Translations under genes and position numbers: made by a program | Shown here: piece by piece, positions 21,513-30,453 of the stretch | How the letters are laid out: each line of letters opens with the position of its first letter | Numbering within the stretch: position 1 is the stretch's first letter | Notes under the pieces: generated by a model | Seen by the model: the letters and a program-made list of their open reading frames with translations, nothing else | Told to the model about the DNA's origin: nothing | Databases searched by the model: none | Origin: Psychrobacter sp. 4Bb | GTDB lineage: Bacteria; Pseudomonadota; Gammaproteobacteria; Pseudomonadales; Moraxellaceae | Assembly (NCBI RefSeq): GCF_002836735.1 | Contig: NZ_PJAS01000060.1 | Span: forward strand, 86,677 to 150,676 | Reading direction: 5' to 3' | Length of the DNA stretch: 64,000 bases

Positions 21513-22046
21513 ATGTCTGAACCGACTCTCAAACGCTTATTCAATCGCTACTTGCGTAGTGATACAGGCAAGCAGCAATCACGTTATCTGACAGCTGGCG
21601 AGATAGCGTTGGCGTATTCAGTATTTGGTAATAGCATCAAACTCGATGAAGTGCAATTGAAGACAGCATGGTGGGTACTAAAACATTATGCCGTTAGCCC
21701 CAATGGCAATATTTACTTTAATTCAGTCGATTGGATTACGGATTTTAGCGAAGCTCCATTGAGTAAACAAAGCTGGCTTATACATGAGCTAACGCACGTA
21801 TGGCAGATACAGAAAGGCTTAAAGGTTGTACGCGGAGCGATTATCAACCGAAAATATGACTACGTGTTAGAAACAGGCAAATCATTTTTTAAGTATGGTA
21901 TTGAGCAGCAGGCACGCATGGTTCAAGACTATTTTGTACGTCGTCAGCGTGGTCAGAACTGCCAAGAGTGGGAAGCTTGTATTCCATTCTTGACGGTGCA
22001 GTCTATTGTTAAGGCAAGAAGTACTGATGATCCATCAGTCATCTAA
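21513..22046 (+). CDS. Putative HExxH metallopeptidase-like protein (vgr-related family)
   Basis: A 177-residue soluble protein without signal peptide. LTAGEIALAYSVFGNSI opens the conserved part, HELTHVWQIQKG (about 91-102) is a zincin-type HExxH motif, and YDYVLETGKSFFKYGIEQQARMVQDYF follows. This order resembles proteins annotated as vgr-related in alphaproteobacteria, and the LTAGE-start/HExxH pattern resembles the DUF4157-type zincin-like domains attached to toxins. No vgrG, rhs or secretion gene is nearby. A zinc-dependent activity is inferred from the motif alone. Confidence 0.65.
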   Translation: MSEPTLKRLFNRYLRSDTGKQQSRYLTAGEIALAYSVFGNSIKLDEVQLKTAWWVLKHYAVSPNGNIYFNSVDWITDFSEAPLSKQSWLIHELTHVWQIQKGLKVVRGAIINRKYDYVLETGKSFFKYGIEQQARMVQDYFVRRQRGQNCQEWEACIPFLTVQSIVKARSTDDPSVI

Positions 22047-22264
22047 TTTTCAAAAGTAACAGTAAGCTTGACTGTGATAAGCATAACCGAACTATAGAAC
22101 GATTGAGCTATACATTAACTGAAATACAGGTCAGTTGGATGAATACTGGATAACTATATTGGACAATTTAACAGTTAGTTATGTTGCTAAAAATCAAAGA
22201 ATAATGAACCGCAATTGTAACTTACCCTTTTATAATTTTGCTTTACCAAAGGATATATACTCTC

Positions 22265-23197
22265 ATGTTTAAATTTTTGTCAGTAAAGCCTAATGTTGAT
22301 ACTCGATATCCATCGACCTTGCTTGTAGCCGCACTGTCAGGAGTATTGTTTTTGACAGGTTGTCAGCAGTCTGAAACATTGCCTGTAGCTGATGACAGTC
22401 AAACCAGTGAAAAAACAAGCGTAGAAGACAGTCAGCCTATGCCAAAAAGTGACTCAGCTGCTGCGCGCATAAAACAATTCCAGCCGATATATGTTGCACA
22501 GGCGCAGAATTTACAGAGACGATTGCAAGCAGAATATGAGTCATTGCAAGCGGCAGATGCGTCAGACAGTGAGGAGCTTTTATTACTGAATACTAATAAT
22601 AGTGAAAATACAGATAGTAATAACGAAATAGCGACCGATGATACCGCTCCCATTGCGAATACTAGCGCTACCAGTCCTGAAGAAGTGGTGTCATCGAATA
22701 ACGATATCGCCCCGATAGACAGCAATCCAAATGTAGATGCAGAGGTTGACGTCAATACTAGCACTGAAGTTGGTGAGCGTGATTTAACGGTGTTAAAACG
22801 TATTAGTCTTGAGCCGCGCAAACCTGTTATGTTGACTGAGGATCAAATCATAGAACGCTATCAGCAAACCATGAATGCCTTATATCAACCGGTGACAACA
22901 CCGCTGAGCGCAGAGGATTCTGATACATTAATCAATGTGGCGACCTTGGTTCCGCAGCTATTTGAGCATGCAGAGATTGCTGGTAGAGTAAGTGCAAAAA
23001 GTCCGGCACTTGCCCGTTTAATCATTCAGCATCAGGTATGGGAACAAATAGAAGCTCAACAAGTGGTTGATATGCAGCAAATGAAGCAGAAGCAGCAACA
23101 AGAGTTTGAAGCGCTAATGGCTAAGTTTAATGAAACTATTGAAGGATACGACGAGCAGATTGCCAAATATGAGCAAACGTTAAAAGAGTTTCAGTAA
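22265..23197 (+). CDS. Hypothetical lipoprotein with C-terminal coiled coil
   Basis: Not recognised as a named family. The ATG at 22265 has AAAGGA upstream and starts a signal peptide ending in the lipobox LTGC at about residue 33, so the protein is probably lipidated and faces the periplasm. After it comes an acidic, Asn/Asp/Ser/Thr-rich disordered stretch (about 40-180). A helical C-terminal part ends in a Gln/Glu/Lys-rich coiled coil (DMQQMKQKQQQEFEALMAKFNETIEGYDEQIAKYEQTLKEFQ, given here only as the last 40 or so residues). It stands alone between a 219-bp gap and a terminator. Confidence 0.72.
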   Translation: MFKFLSVKPNVDTRYPSTLLVAALSGVLFLTGCQQSETLPVADDSQTSEKTSVEDSQPMPKSDSAAARIKQFQPIYVAQAQNLQRRLQAEYESLQAADASDSEELLLLNTNNSENTDSNNEIATDDTAPIANTSATSPEEVVSSNNDIAPIDSNPNVDAEVDVNTSTEVGERDLTVLKRISLEPRKPVMLTEDQIIERYQQTMNALYQPVTTPLSAEDSDTLINVATLVPQLFEHAEIAGRVSAKSPALARLIIQHQVWEQIEAQQVVDMQQMKQKQQQEFEALMAKFNETIEGYDEQIAKYEQTLKEFQ

Positions 23198-23276
23198 CTG
23201 ACTATATTTTTATGAATTGATTTAGCTGGTCATTTCTCATAAAAAAATCAATATCGAATAACGAGAGTTAAGACAA

Positions 23277-23312
23277 TAAAAAATCCCACACGATGGCGGG
23301 ATTTTTTATTGG
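23277..23312. terminator. Bidirectional terminator between the lipoprotein gene and gltA
   Basis: AAATCCC pairs with GGGATTT, flanked by an A run on the left and TTTTTT on the right, between two converging genes. Confidence 0.75.
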
Positions 23313-23329
23313 GTAACGATTATTTTTGC

Positions 23330-24610
23330 TTACTTGCGATCTTCAACCTTTACAAAATCACGGCGCGTTTCACCAGTGTATAACTGACGTGGACGACCGA
23401 TTTTGAACGGAGCGCTGTGCATCTCTAACCAATGGCTGATCCAACCTGAAGTACGAGCCAGTGCGAAGATTACGGTAAACATTGACGTTGGGATGCCAAT
23501 GGCTTTCAAGATGATACCAGAATAGAAATCAACGTTTGGATATAGGTTACGCTCGATGAAGAACGGGTCTTCTAGCGCAATTTTCTCTAGTGCCATCGCC
23601 AATTCAAGCTTAGGATCGTTGATGCCTAGTGCTTCTAGTACTTCATCACAAGTCTCTTTCATTACTTGAGCGCGTGGATCGAAGTTTTTGTAAACACGGT
23701 GACCAAAGCCCATTAGCTTCACTTCACGGCTCTTCACTTTTTCCATGAACTCAGGCACGTTCTCAACAGTACCGATTTCATCTAGCATCTCAAGAACAGC
23801 TTCGTTCGCGCCGCCATGTGATGGTCCCCAAAGGGCTGCGATACCAGCAGCGATACATGCATAAGGGTTTGCACCAGTAGAACCAGCTAAACGTACCGTT
23901 GACGTAGAAGCATTTTGCTCATGGTCAGCGTGCAAGGTAAAGATTTTGTCCATCGCGCGAGTGATAACGTCGTTTTTCTCATAGTCTACGTCAGCAGGCG
24001 TTGCAAACATCATGTATAAGAAGTTTTCTGCGTAGTTAAAGTCGTTACGCGGATACATGAACGGTTCGCCTTGTGAGTATTTATAACTCATCGCAGCAAG
24101 CGTAGGCATCTTAGCAATCAAACGAATCGCTGTGATTTCGCGATGTGCTTCATTGCTTACGTCTAGGTCTTCATGATAGAACGCTGATAAGGCACCAACG
24201 ACACCAACCATGATAGCCATTGGATGCGCGTCACGGCGGAAGCCTTCAAAGAACTTACGCAATTGATCATGAACAGCAGTATGCTCGCGGATTTTTTCAA
24301 AAAAGTCTGCTTTTTGATCAGCAGTAGGTAGGTCACCATGTAAAAGTGCATAAGCAACTTCTAGGTATTCAGCGTTGTTCGCTAGCTCGTCGATAGGGTA
24401 GCCGCGGTGTAATAACTCGCCTTTGCCACCATCAATATAAGTAATCTTTGATTCAACTGGAGCAGTTACTTTAAAACCAGGGTCATAAGACCAAAATCCT
24501 GATTCTTGTAAAGCAGCAATATCGATAACTGGGCGCCCTAAAGTACCTTTAATAATAGGAAGTTCGTATTCTTCACCATTCACGGTTAGTTTGGCATTAG
24601 TATCAGCCAT
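23330..24610 (-). CDS. gltA: Citrate synthase, type II
   Basis: Condenses oxaloacetate and acetyl-CoA to citrate, the entry step of the TCA cycle. The 426-residue length matches the hexameric, NADH-sensitive gammaproteobacterial type. The catalytic histidines lie in [17 protein letters not shown] and [15 protein letters not shown], and the catalytic aspartate in [23 protein letters not shown] upstream of the ATG is a good ribosome binding site. It is divergent from sdhCDAB across a 1-kb spacer, an arrangement common in Pseudomonadales. Confidence 0.98.
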   Translation of the reverse strand: MADTNAKLTVNGEEYELPIIKGTLGRPVIDIAALQESGFWSYDPGFKVTAPVESKITYIDGGKGELLHRGYPIDELANNAEYLEVAYALLHGDLPTADQKADFFEKIREHTAVHDQLRKFFEGFRRDAHPMAIMVGVVGALSAFYHEDLDVSNEAHREITAIRLIAKMPTLAAMSYKYSQGEPFMYPRNDFNYAENFLYMMFATPADVDYEKNDVITRAMDKIFTLHADHEQNASTSTVRLAGSTGANPYACIAAGIAALWGPSHGGANEAVLEMLDEIGTVENVPEFMEKVKSREVKLMGFGHRVYKNFDPRAQVMKETCDEVLEALGINDPKLELAMALEKIALEDPFFIERNLYPNVDFYSGIILKAIGIPTSMFTVIFALARTSGWISHWLEMHSAPFKIGRPRQLYTGETRRDFVKVEDRK

Positions 24611-25629
24611 AAATTGCTCTCCATTGGTTTGACTTGTTAGAATAAATTACTACAGACGCATACCCTCGCGTCATTGTCGGTTGAACGGTAAAAGTGCATT
24701 CAACTCATTTATAGTACGCAGGGTATATTAGCAGCAATTCTTGATGATTTGAAAAAACTTTTATGGACCATGTGTCCAATTGGCGCGGTGTGGCGGTAGT
24801 TATTCGCTGTAATTTTTGTATCAAAATATGTCTGTCAGGTTATTTTGCTTAAAATTCATCTGTTTTTGAGCAAGTTTATAGCAGCATTATCGAGCCAATA
24901 TTTTGGGTTTCTAAATATATTTAAGAGACAAAACTCATAAATAATGACACCAAAAACTGGCAGACTATGCCTAGTAAGCGGATTAAAGTTTGTCATAATA
25001 ATCACTGTTAAAACCAGTATTATCCTTATCCATTCATTTATTGATTAAATATGTATATATTCTTACTGAATGGATAAATTTGTAATTATTGCTCAGGCAT
25101 TTTATAATTGTAGGAATTAACTGGCATTAGCTTTGCGCGAATTAATAAATGACCATGTTATAGTGTCGTTCAGAGCGTCTTCTATTCATGCTTGTTTACG
25201 ATTGTCTGATGTTACGATAGACCAAACCGCATTCTATGGTTTGAACTTTCTTCTTAACCAATCTTTTTTATTTGCTTGGCATAGGATTTCAAGTGCCTAA
25301 TATAAGGTCTGCTCTGATATAGAAGACATAGTAACGTTGTCTTACTATTCATACGACCTCTAAAATAGACTGGTTAGTCGATGTTACTCATGTTTATTCT
25401 CTTTGTTGTATAATAGATAGGTTGTTTGATAGGCCTGTCGATTCGACAAGCGACATTGAACAGTCTATCAATACCTTTATATACATGATCCTTTCTTCAT
25501 ATTTAGCGCAAACTAAACGAAGTCAGCTAGCTCTTCCTTACTTTATTCGTCTCGTGTGTTGCTCAATGCTCAATTGGCACTATTTATGTCAGGCGTTGAT
25601 AGCAGATACAGGAGTATAACCGCAAAAGG
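24611..25629. other. Long gltA-sdhC divergent regulatory region
   Basis: About 1 kb with no credible gene. A TATAAT box at 25409-25414 is a possible -10 for sdhC, without a good -35. A small palindrome, TGGAC-N5-GTCCA, lies near 24763 in the gltA leader. An open frame at 25422-25619 has no ribosome binding site or recognisable similarity and is not called. The length suggests long leaders or binding sites for global regulators. Confidence 0.55.
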
Positions 25630-26016
25630 ATGCCCGCTGTGAAAAGCAACCGACCTATTGATCTGCCTTTAAGCCAAGTGATTAGCGTTAATCGCTCACC
25701 GATCGCGATCGCCTCTATCTTGCATCGTATCTCTGGCATTATTTTATTTTTATTGATTCCTGTCATGTTATGGATACTACAGAACTCATTGGCATCGCCT
25801 GAGAGTTTTGCGACCGTATTTGACAACGTACTTGTGCGCTTTTTGGCATGGATATTTGTTGCCGCCATTGCATATCATTTTGTAATGGGTATCAAACATT
25901 TATTTGCTGATATGGGCATGAACGAAGAGCTAAAATCTGGCCGCACTGCCTCTATGGTCAGTTTTGTGATTGCAGCGATTTTAGTTGTCGCGTCATTTGT
26001 ATGGGTGATGTTCTAA
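25630..26016 (+). CDS. sdhC: Succinate dehydrogenase cytochrome b556 subunit
   Basis: Membrane anchor subunit with three helices that carries haem b and the ubiquinone site of complex II. The conserved NRSPIAIASILHRISGIILFLLIPVMLW contains the Ser and Arg of the quinone pocket; the haem-ligand histidine is in the FVMGIKHLFADMG region (His95 or so). The start could be ATG 25630 or GTG 25639: AAAAGG lies directly before the ATG, too close, and about 9 nt before the GTG. The gene overlaps sdhD by one base. Confidence 0.95.
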   Translation: MPAVKSNRPIDLPLSQVISVNRSPIAIASILHRISGIILFLLIPVMLWILQNSLASPESFATVFDNVLVRFLAWIFVAAIAYHFVMGIKHLFADMGMNEELKSGRTASMVSFVIAAILVVASFVWVMF

Positions 26017-26423
26017 TGATAAAAAATGATTCAGGAATCAAAAGTGCTACTGGTCTGACAGGTTCAGGCTCACGTGATTGGATTATTCAGCGTATTAGTG
26101 CTGTTGTTTTAGCCGTTTATAGTGTGGTGTTGCTGGGCTTCTTTTTGACCCATGGCGATGTCACTTTTGTTGAATGGTCATCATTTATGACCAGCCTACC
26201 GATGCGTCTATTCAGCTTGGTTGCAGTACTTGCACTAGCTGGTCATGCTTGGGTTGGGATGTGGACAGTATTTACTGACTATATTACAACAGGCAAACTG
26301 GGCTCAAGCGCAGCAGGTTTACGTTTAGTACTACAGTCATTGATGATTATCGCTATTTTAGTATTTCTATTTTGGGGCATCATGATTTTTTGGGGTAACG
26401 GTTTCGGTATCGCTGCCGTTTAA
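26016..26423 (+). CDS. sdhD: Succinate dehydrogenase hydrophobic membrane anchor subunit
   Basis: Second membrane anchor of complex II, 135 residues with three helices. The GSGSRDWIIQRISAVVLAVYSVVLLGFFL opening and LAGHAWVGMWTVFTDYI, with the haem-ligand histidine, are typical. ATG 26016 overlaps the last base of the sdhC stop (TAATG), indicating translational coupling; the earlier in-frame ATG at 26001 lies inside sdhC and is less likely. Confidence 0.95.
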   Translation: MIKNDSGIKSATGLTGSGSRDWIIQRISAVVLAVYSVVLLGFFLTHGDVTFVEWSSFMTSLPMRLFSLVAVLALAGHAWVGMWTVFTDYITTGKLGSSAAGLRLVLQSLMIIAILVFLFWGIMIFWGNGFGIAAV

Positions 26424-26753
26424 CCATCTCATAAAAAGCTCTGATATCTATATATAACGACGGATGCATCCAACTAATACATTAGTTGGCAAAGTATTTT
26501 AGAGTCATCCGTTGATAGCCAAGAATAGTCATAGCATTGGACTAGCATTACTGATCAGCTAATCTGATTATAGTTGAGTAGGCTTAGTTCAGTATAACGA
26601 TAGATATGCAAATTAAGTGGTTAACGACTATTAAGACTCTTTATTTTATAAGCTTAGAAATGGCCAAATAGTAAGCCTTTATAGCTGTAATAGAGATGTC
26701 TCAAAAAGTCTTTGATTTACTTTTACGCATTAACAGGCATTAGGAAAACCGTA
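26424..26753 (+). other. sdhD-sdhA spacer, no gene seen
   Basis: A 330-bp AT-rich gap, unusually long inside an sdhCDAB operon. I see no terminator with a T run and no convincing frame. A small repeat around CAACTAATACATTAGTTGG (about 26470) can form a short hairpin. Confidence 0.5.
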
Positions 26754-28604
26754 ATGGCAACTAGACAAGACAATACCATTAGTAATATCAAGACCCTAAA
26801 CTACGATGCAGTTATCGTTGGTGGCGGCGGCTCAGGTATGCGTGCTTCATTGCATTTAGCGGAAGCGGGCATGAAGGTTGCAGTCCTAACCAAAGTATTC
26901 CCAACGCGTTCGCACACGGTTGCCGCTCAGGGTGGTATCGGTGCAAGTTTGGGTAACATGAGCAATGATAACTGGCACTTCCACTTCTATGATACCGTTA
27001 AAGGATCAGATTGGTTGGGTGACCAAGACGCTATCGAATATATGTGCCGTGAAGCGCCAAAAGTAGTCTATGAGCTTGAGCACATGGGCATGCCGTTTGA
27101 CCGTAACGAAGACGGTACGATTTATCAGCGTCCGTTCGGTGGTCACACGTCTAACTATGGCGAAAAAGCAGTACAACGTGCTTGTGCCGCTGCTGACCGT
27201 ACAGGTCACGCACTATTACATACGCTATATCAGAAAAACCTAGAGCAGGGCACTGAGTTCTTTATCGAGTGGATTGCCCTTGATTTGATCAAAGACGAAG
27301 CTGGCAACATCAACGGTGTCGTCGCGCTTGAGCAAGAGACTGGTACAATTGCAGTATTCCAGTCACCAATTACTGTCCTAGCGACAGGTGGTGCGGGTCG
27401 TATCTTCGCAGCTTCTACCAATGCTTATATCAATACTGGTGACGGTATTGGCATGGCAGTACGTGCTGGTATTCCATTACAAGATATGGAGTTCTGGCAG
27501 TTCCATCCAACTGGTGTTCATGGTGCAGGTGTACTATTGACTGAAGGTTGCCGCGGTGAAGGTGCTATCTTGCGTAACAAAGATGGTGAAGCGTTCATGG
27601 AGCGTTATGCACCGACCGTGAAAGACTTGGCACCGCGTGATCTTGTATCGCGCTCAATGGACCAAGAAATCAAAGAAGGCCGTGGTTGTGGTCCTAATGC
27701 TGATCATATCGTAATGGATATGACGCATCTAGGTGTTGAAACCATTATGAAGCGTCTACCATCAGTATTTGAGATTGGTAAAAACTTCGCCAACGTTGAT
27801 ATTACTAAAGAGCCAATTCCAGTAATACCAACCATTCACTACATGATGGGCGGTATTCCAACCACTATTCATGGTCAAGTGATTGTACCGGATCTAGAAG
27901 CAGGTACTGATGAAGACGGCCTATATGCTAAAGGCAATGTGGTTAAAGGTCTTTATGCAATCGGTGAATGTGCTTGTGTAAGTGTACATGGTGCTAATCG
28001 TCTAGGTACGAACTCTCTACTAGATCTATTGGTATTTGGCCGTGCAGCTGGTAAGCATATTGTTGATGAGTTCCATCATGCTGATCATAACTATAAGCCG
28101 CTTGATCCACGCGTCCTTGACTTTACAGTGAAGCGTTTAGACAAACTGCAACAGTCTACTGAAGGCTACAACGCGCAAGACGTGGCTGATGAGATTCGTG
28201 CTACGATGCAAAAACACGCTAGTGTATTCCGTACGCAAGCGATGATGGACGAAGGCGTTGAGAAAATTTTAGCGCTAGGTGAAAAGATCGACAAGATCCA
28301 TCTTGGCGATAAATCACAAGTGTTCAACACAGCGCGTATTGAAGCATTCGAAGTTGCTAACTTGTATGAAGTAGCAAAAGCGACAATGATATCTGCAGCG
28401 AAGCGTCATGAAAGCCGCGGCGCGCACAGTGTATCCGATTATGATCGTCCAGAAGATGATGATTACGCACCTAACGGCCGTAATGACCACGATTGGATGA
28501 AGCATACTTTATGGTACTCTGAAGGCAATCGCATCATTTATAAGCCAGTACGTAAAGTGCCATTAACCGTTGATTATATCGAACCAAAAGTCCGCGTCTA
28601 CTAA
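26754..28604 (+). CDS. sdhA: Succinate dehydrogenase flavoprotein subunit
   Basis: Catalytic subunit that oxidises succinate to fumarate with covalently bound FAD. GGGGSG (23-28) is the dinucleotide fold and His54 in TRSHTVAAQGG is the FAD-linking histidine. The substrate region FHPTGVHGAGVLLTEGCRGEG and the C-terminal HESRGAHSVSDYDRPEDD are intact. ATG 26754 is chosen because TAGGAAAA precedes it; the open frame extends further upstream without a ribosome binding site. Its 616 residues are slightly more than the usual 588-600, through a 16-residue leader. Confidence 0.97.
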   Translation: MATRQDNTISNIKTLNYDAVIVGGGGSGMRASLHLAEAGMKVAVLTKVFPTRSHTVAAQGGIGASLGNMSNDNWHFHFYDTVKGSDWLGDQDAIEYMCREAPKVVYELEHMGMPFDRNEDGTIYQRPFGGHTSNYGEKAVQRACAAADRTGHALLHTLYQKNLEQGTEFFIEWIALDLIKDEAGNINGVVALEQETGTIAVFQSPITVLATGGAGRIFAASTNAYINTGDGIGMAVRAGIPLQDMEFWQFHPTGVHGAGVLLTEGCRGEGAILRNKDGEAFMERYAPTVKDLAPRDLVSRSMDQEIKEGRGCGPNADHIVMDMTHLGVETIMKRLPSVFEIGKNFANVDITKEPIPVIPTIHYMMGGIPTTIHGQVIVPDLEAGTDEDGLYAKGNVVKGLYAIGECACVSVHGANRLGTNSLLDLLVFGRAAGKHIVDEFHHADHNYKPLDPRVLDFTVKRLDKLQQSTEGYNAQDVADEIRATMQKHASVFRTQAMMDEGVEKILALGEKIDKIHLGDKSQVFNTARIEAFEVANLYEVAKATMISAAKRHESRGAHSVSDYDRPEDDDYAPNGRNDHDWMKHTLWYSEGNRIIYKPVRKVPLTVDYIEPKVRVY

Positions 28605-28827
28605 TTCTAGACTGCATACTTTATATATAGTTGATAGATAACAGCAGTGTTAACGTTTTATCCCTTATTAATTTATTAAAAAGGTGACCGCCAGCTACAT
28701 GCTCATGCCAGCGCTACGACGCTATTAATTGGTATCCGATATTGGTTATCAGTACTGATTAATAGCTAGCGCAAATATGTTGCAATCTTTGTATGCCCGC
28801 CATCACCTACGTGTGGAGTTTAGCATT

Positions 28828-29538
28828 ATGAGCCGAGGTACTCGCACCATCGAAATCTATCGCTACGATCCTGATCTGGACGCAGCGCCACGCATGCAAA
28901 CTTATACGATTGAGCTACTTGATTCAGATCGTATGTTGCTTGACGTACTATTACGCCTAAAGAAAGAAGATGAAACACTTACTTTCCGTCGCTCTTGCCG
29001 CGAAGGTATTTGTGGCTCTGACGGCATGAACATCAATGGTAAGAACGGTTTGGCATGTCTAATCAACATGAACACGCTACCAGAAAAAGTAACGGTTCGT
29101 CCGCTACCTGGTTTGCCAGTGGTTCGTGATTTGGTTGTTGATATGAACCAGTTCTATGAGCAGTATGAAAAAGTACATCCGTACTTAATCAATGATCAGC
29201 CAGCACCGCCAACAGAGCGTTTACAGTCACCTGAACAGCGTGAAAAACTGAACGGTCTATACGAATGTATTCTATGTGCTTGTTGTTCAACTAGCTGCCC
29301 ATCTTTCTGGTGGAACCCTGATAAGTTCTTAGGTCCATCAGCATTACTGCATGCTTATCGCTTCGTTGCTGATAGCCGTGACGGTGATACTCAAGCACGT
29401 TTAGCTCGCTTAGACGATCCGTTTAGCTTGTTCCGTTGCCGCGGTATCATGAACTGTGTATCAGTTTGTCCAAAAGGCTTGAATCCAACCAAAGCGATCG
29501 GTCACTTACGTAATATGTTGATTGACCAAGCTGGTTAA
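28828..29538 (+). CDS. sdhB: Succinate dehydrogenase iron-sulfur subunit
   Basis: Carries electrons from the SdhA flavin to the quinone site. The [2Fe-2S] ligands are in CREGICGSDGMNINGKNGLAC, and the [4Fe-4S] and [3Fe-4S] ligands are in CILCACCSTSCP and CRGIMNCVSVCPKGLNP. ATG 28828 is preferred: GTGGAG lies about 10 nt upstream and the resulting 236 residues fit the family. A 223-bp gap separates it from sdhA. It ends the sdh unit at a strong terminator. Confidence 0.97.
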   Translation: MSRGTRTIEIYRYDPDLDAAPRMQTYTIELLDSDRMLLDVLLRLKKEDETLTFRRSCREGICGSDGMNINGKNGLACLINMNTLPEKVTVRPLPGLPVVRDLVVDMNQFYEQYEKVHPYLINDQPAPPTERLQSPEQREKLNGLYECILCACCSTSCPSFWWNPDKFLGPSALLHAYRFVADSRDGDTQARLARLDDPFSLFRCRGIMNCVSVCPKGLNPTKAIGHLRNMLIDQAG

Positions 29539-29572
29539 GCACAAATAATTGATCTTTAATAGTTACTATACG

Positions 29573-29608
29573 AAAAACACCACCTATTCATTAGGTGGTG
29601 TTTTTGTT
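29573..29608 (+). terminator. Terminator of the sdh operon
   Basis: ACACCACCTA and TAGGTGGTGT form a perfect stem around a short loop, followed by TTTTTG. It separates sdhB from sucA. Confidence 0.88.
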
Positions 29609-30453
29609 AGTTAAAAAGCTGATATATAGATTTACTACTTTTATAGCTGACCTGTCATTTAAAAGATATGATGAATTTAGCCTATTGAAAAATAGGTATT
29701 AAATGATTTATGAGTAAAACTGTATGGTCAATACGTTGGTCGTATGTAAGAAGAAATAATATATAGACAATCACCCTATATAATCGAATATAGACACAGT
29801 CGAATTTTGGTATAATTGTATTTGGTATTTAATGAGATGATCAAAGCGTCTTTTTTAGCGCTTAATATGTATCGTTTGAGCAGATTATGACATTATCAGG
29901 CTAAAATACTATGCGCACAATGATTATGCGTTTATAATTGATGATAGATATTCATTACATAAATACCTAGTATTGAACAAACAAACTATGTCGCAAAAAA
30001 TGGGCATGATAATCTATACAGCAATGTATGTCTGTCTGAAAAGGCAGGATTTATCAGCAAATTTAGGGTAATTCAGCATCAATAACCAGTTTATAGGTTA
30101 GCTGAAAATATAATTGTCTATTAATAGCTTATCATTAATGGATTGGTTATGACTCAAAGAAGTATATATAAATTAATGTTGTGAAACGAGCTAGATAAGA
30201 AAACTGAGCGTTCACAAATAGTTTTATTTTTAGACGGGTATTGCAATAAGACTTGTTACCACTATTTAGCATCACTTGCTCTTGTAGACAATGACAGCAA
30301 TATTCTATGGTGATGGCAATACTTAGGGATAAAAGTGTTTTATCGAATAGTATTTAACAGGATATGACACATTGTCTAACTACCTGAGCATACAACGACT
30401 GACACAATAATAAGCACGATTCCATTCATTTATCTATCAAATAGACGATTATT
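29609..30453 (+). other. Long sucA upstream region, no gene seen
   Basis: About 845 bp of AT-rich DNA between the sdh terminator and sucA. No open frame with a ribosome binding site, no tRNA and no long repeat were found. It should contain the sucA promoter and perhaps a long leader or a small RNA. Confidence 0.5.

Noticed and set aside
25422..25619. 65-codon open frame upstream of sdhC
   Set aside because: No ribosome binding site, no recognisable domain and atypical composition; it lies in the sdhC leader next to a possible -10 box.
29649..29680. Possible second Pho box after sdhB
   Set aside because: Only one CTGTCAT half-site is present and the second repeat does not match at 11-bp spacing.
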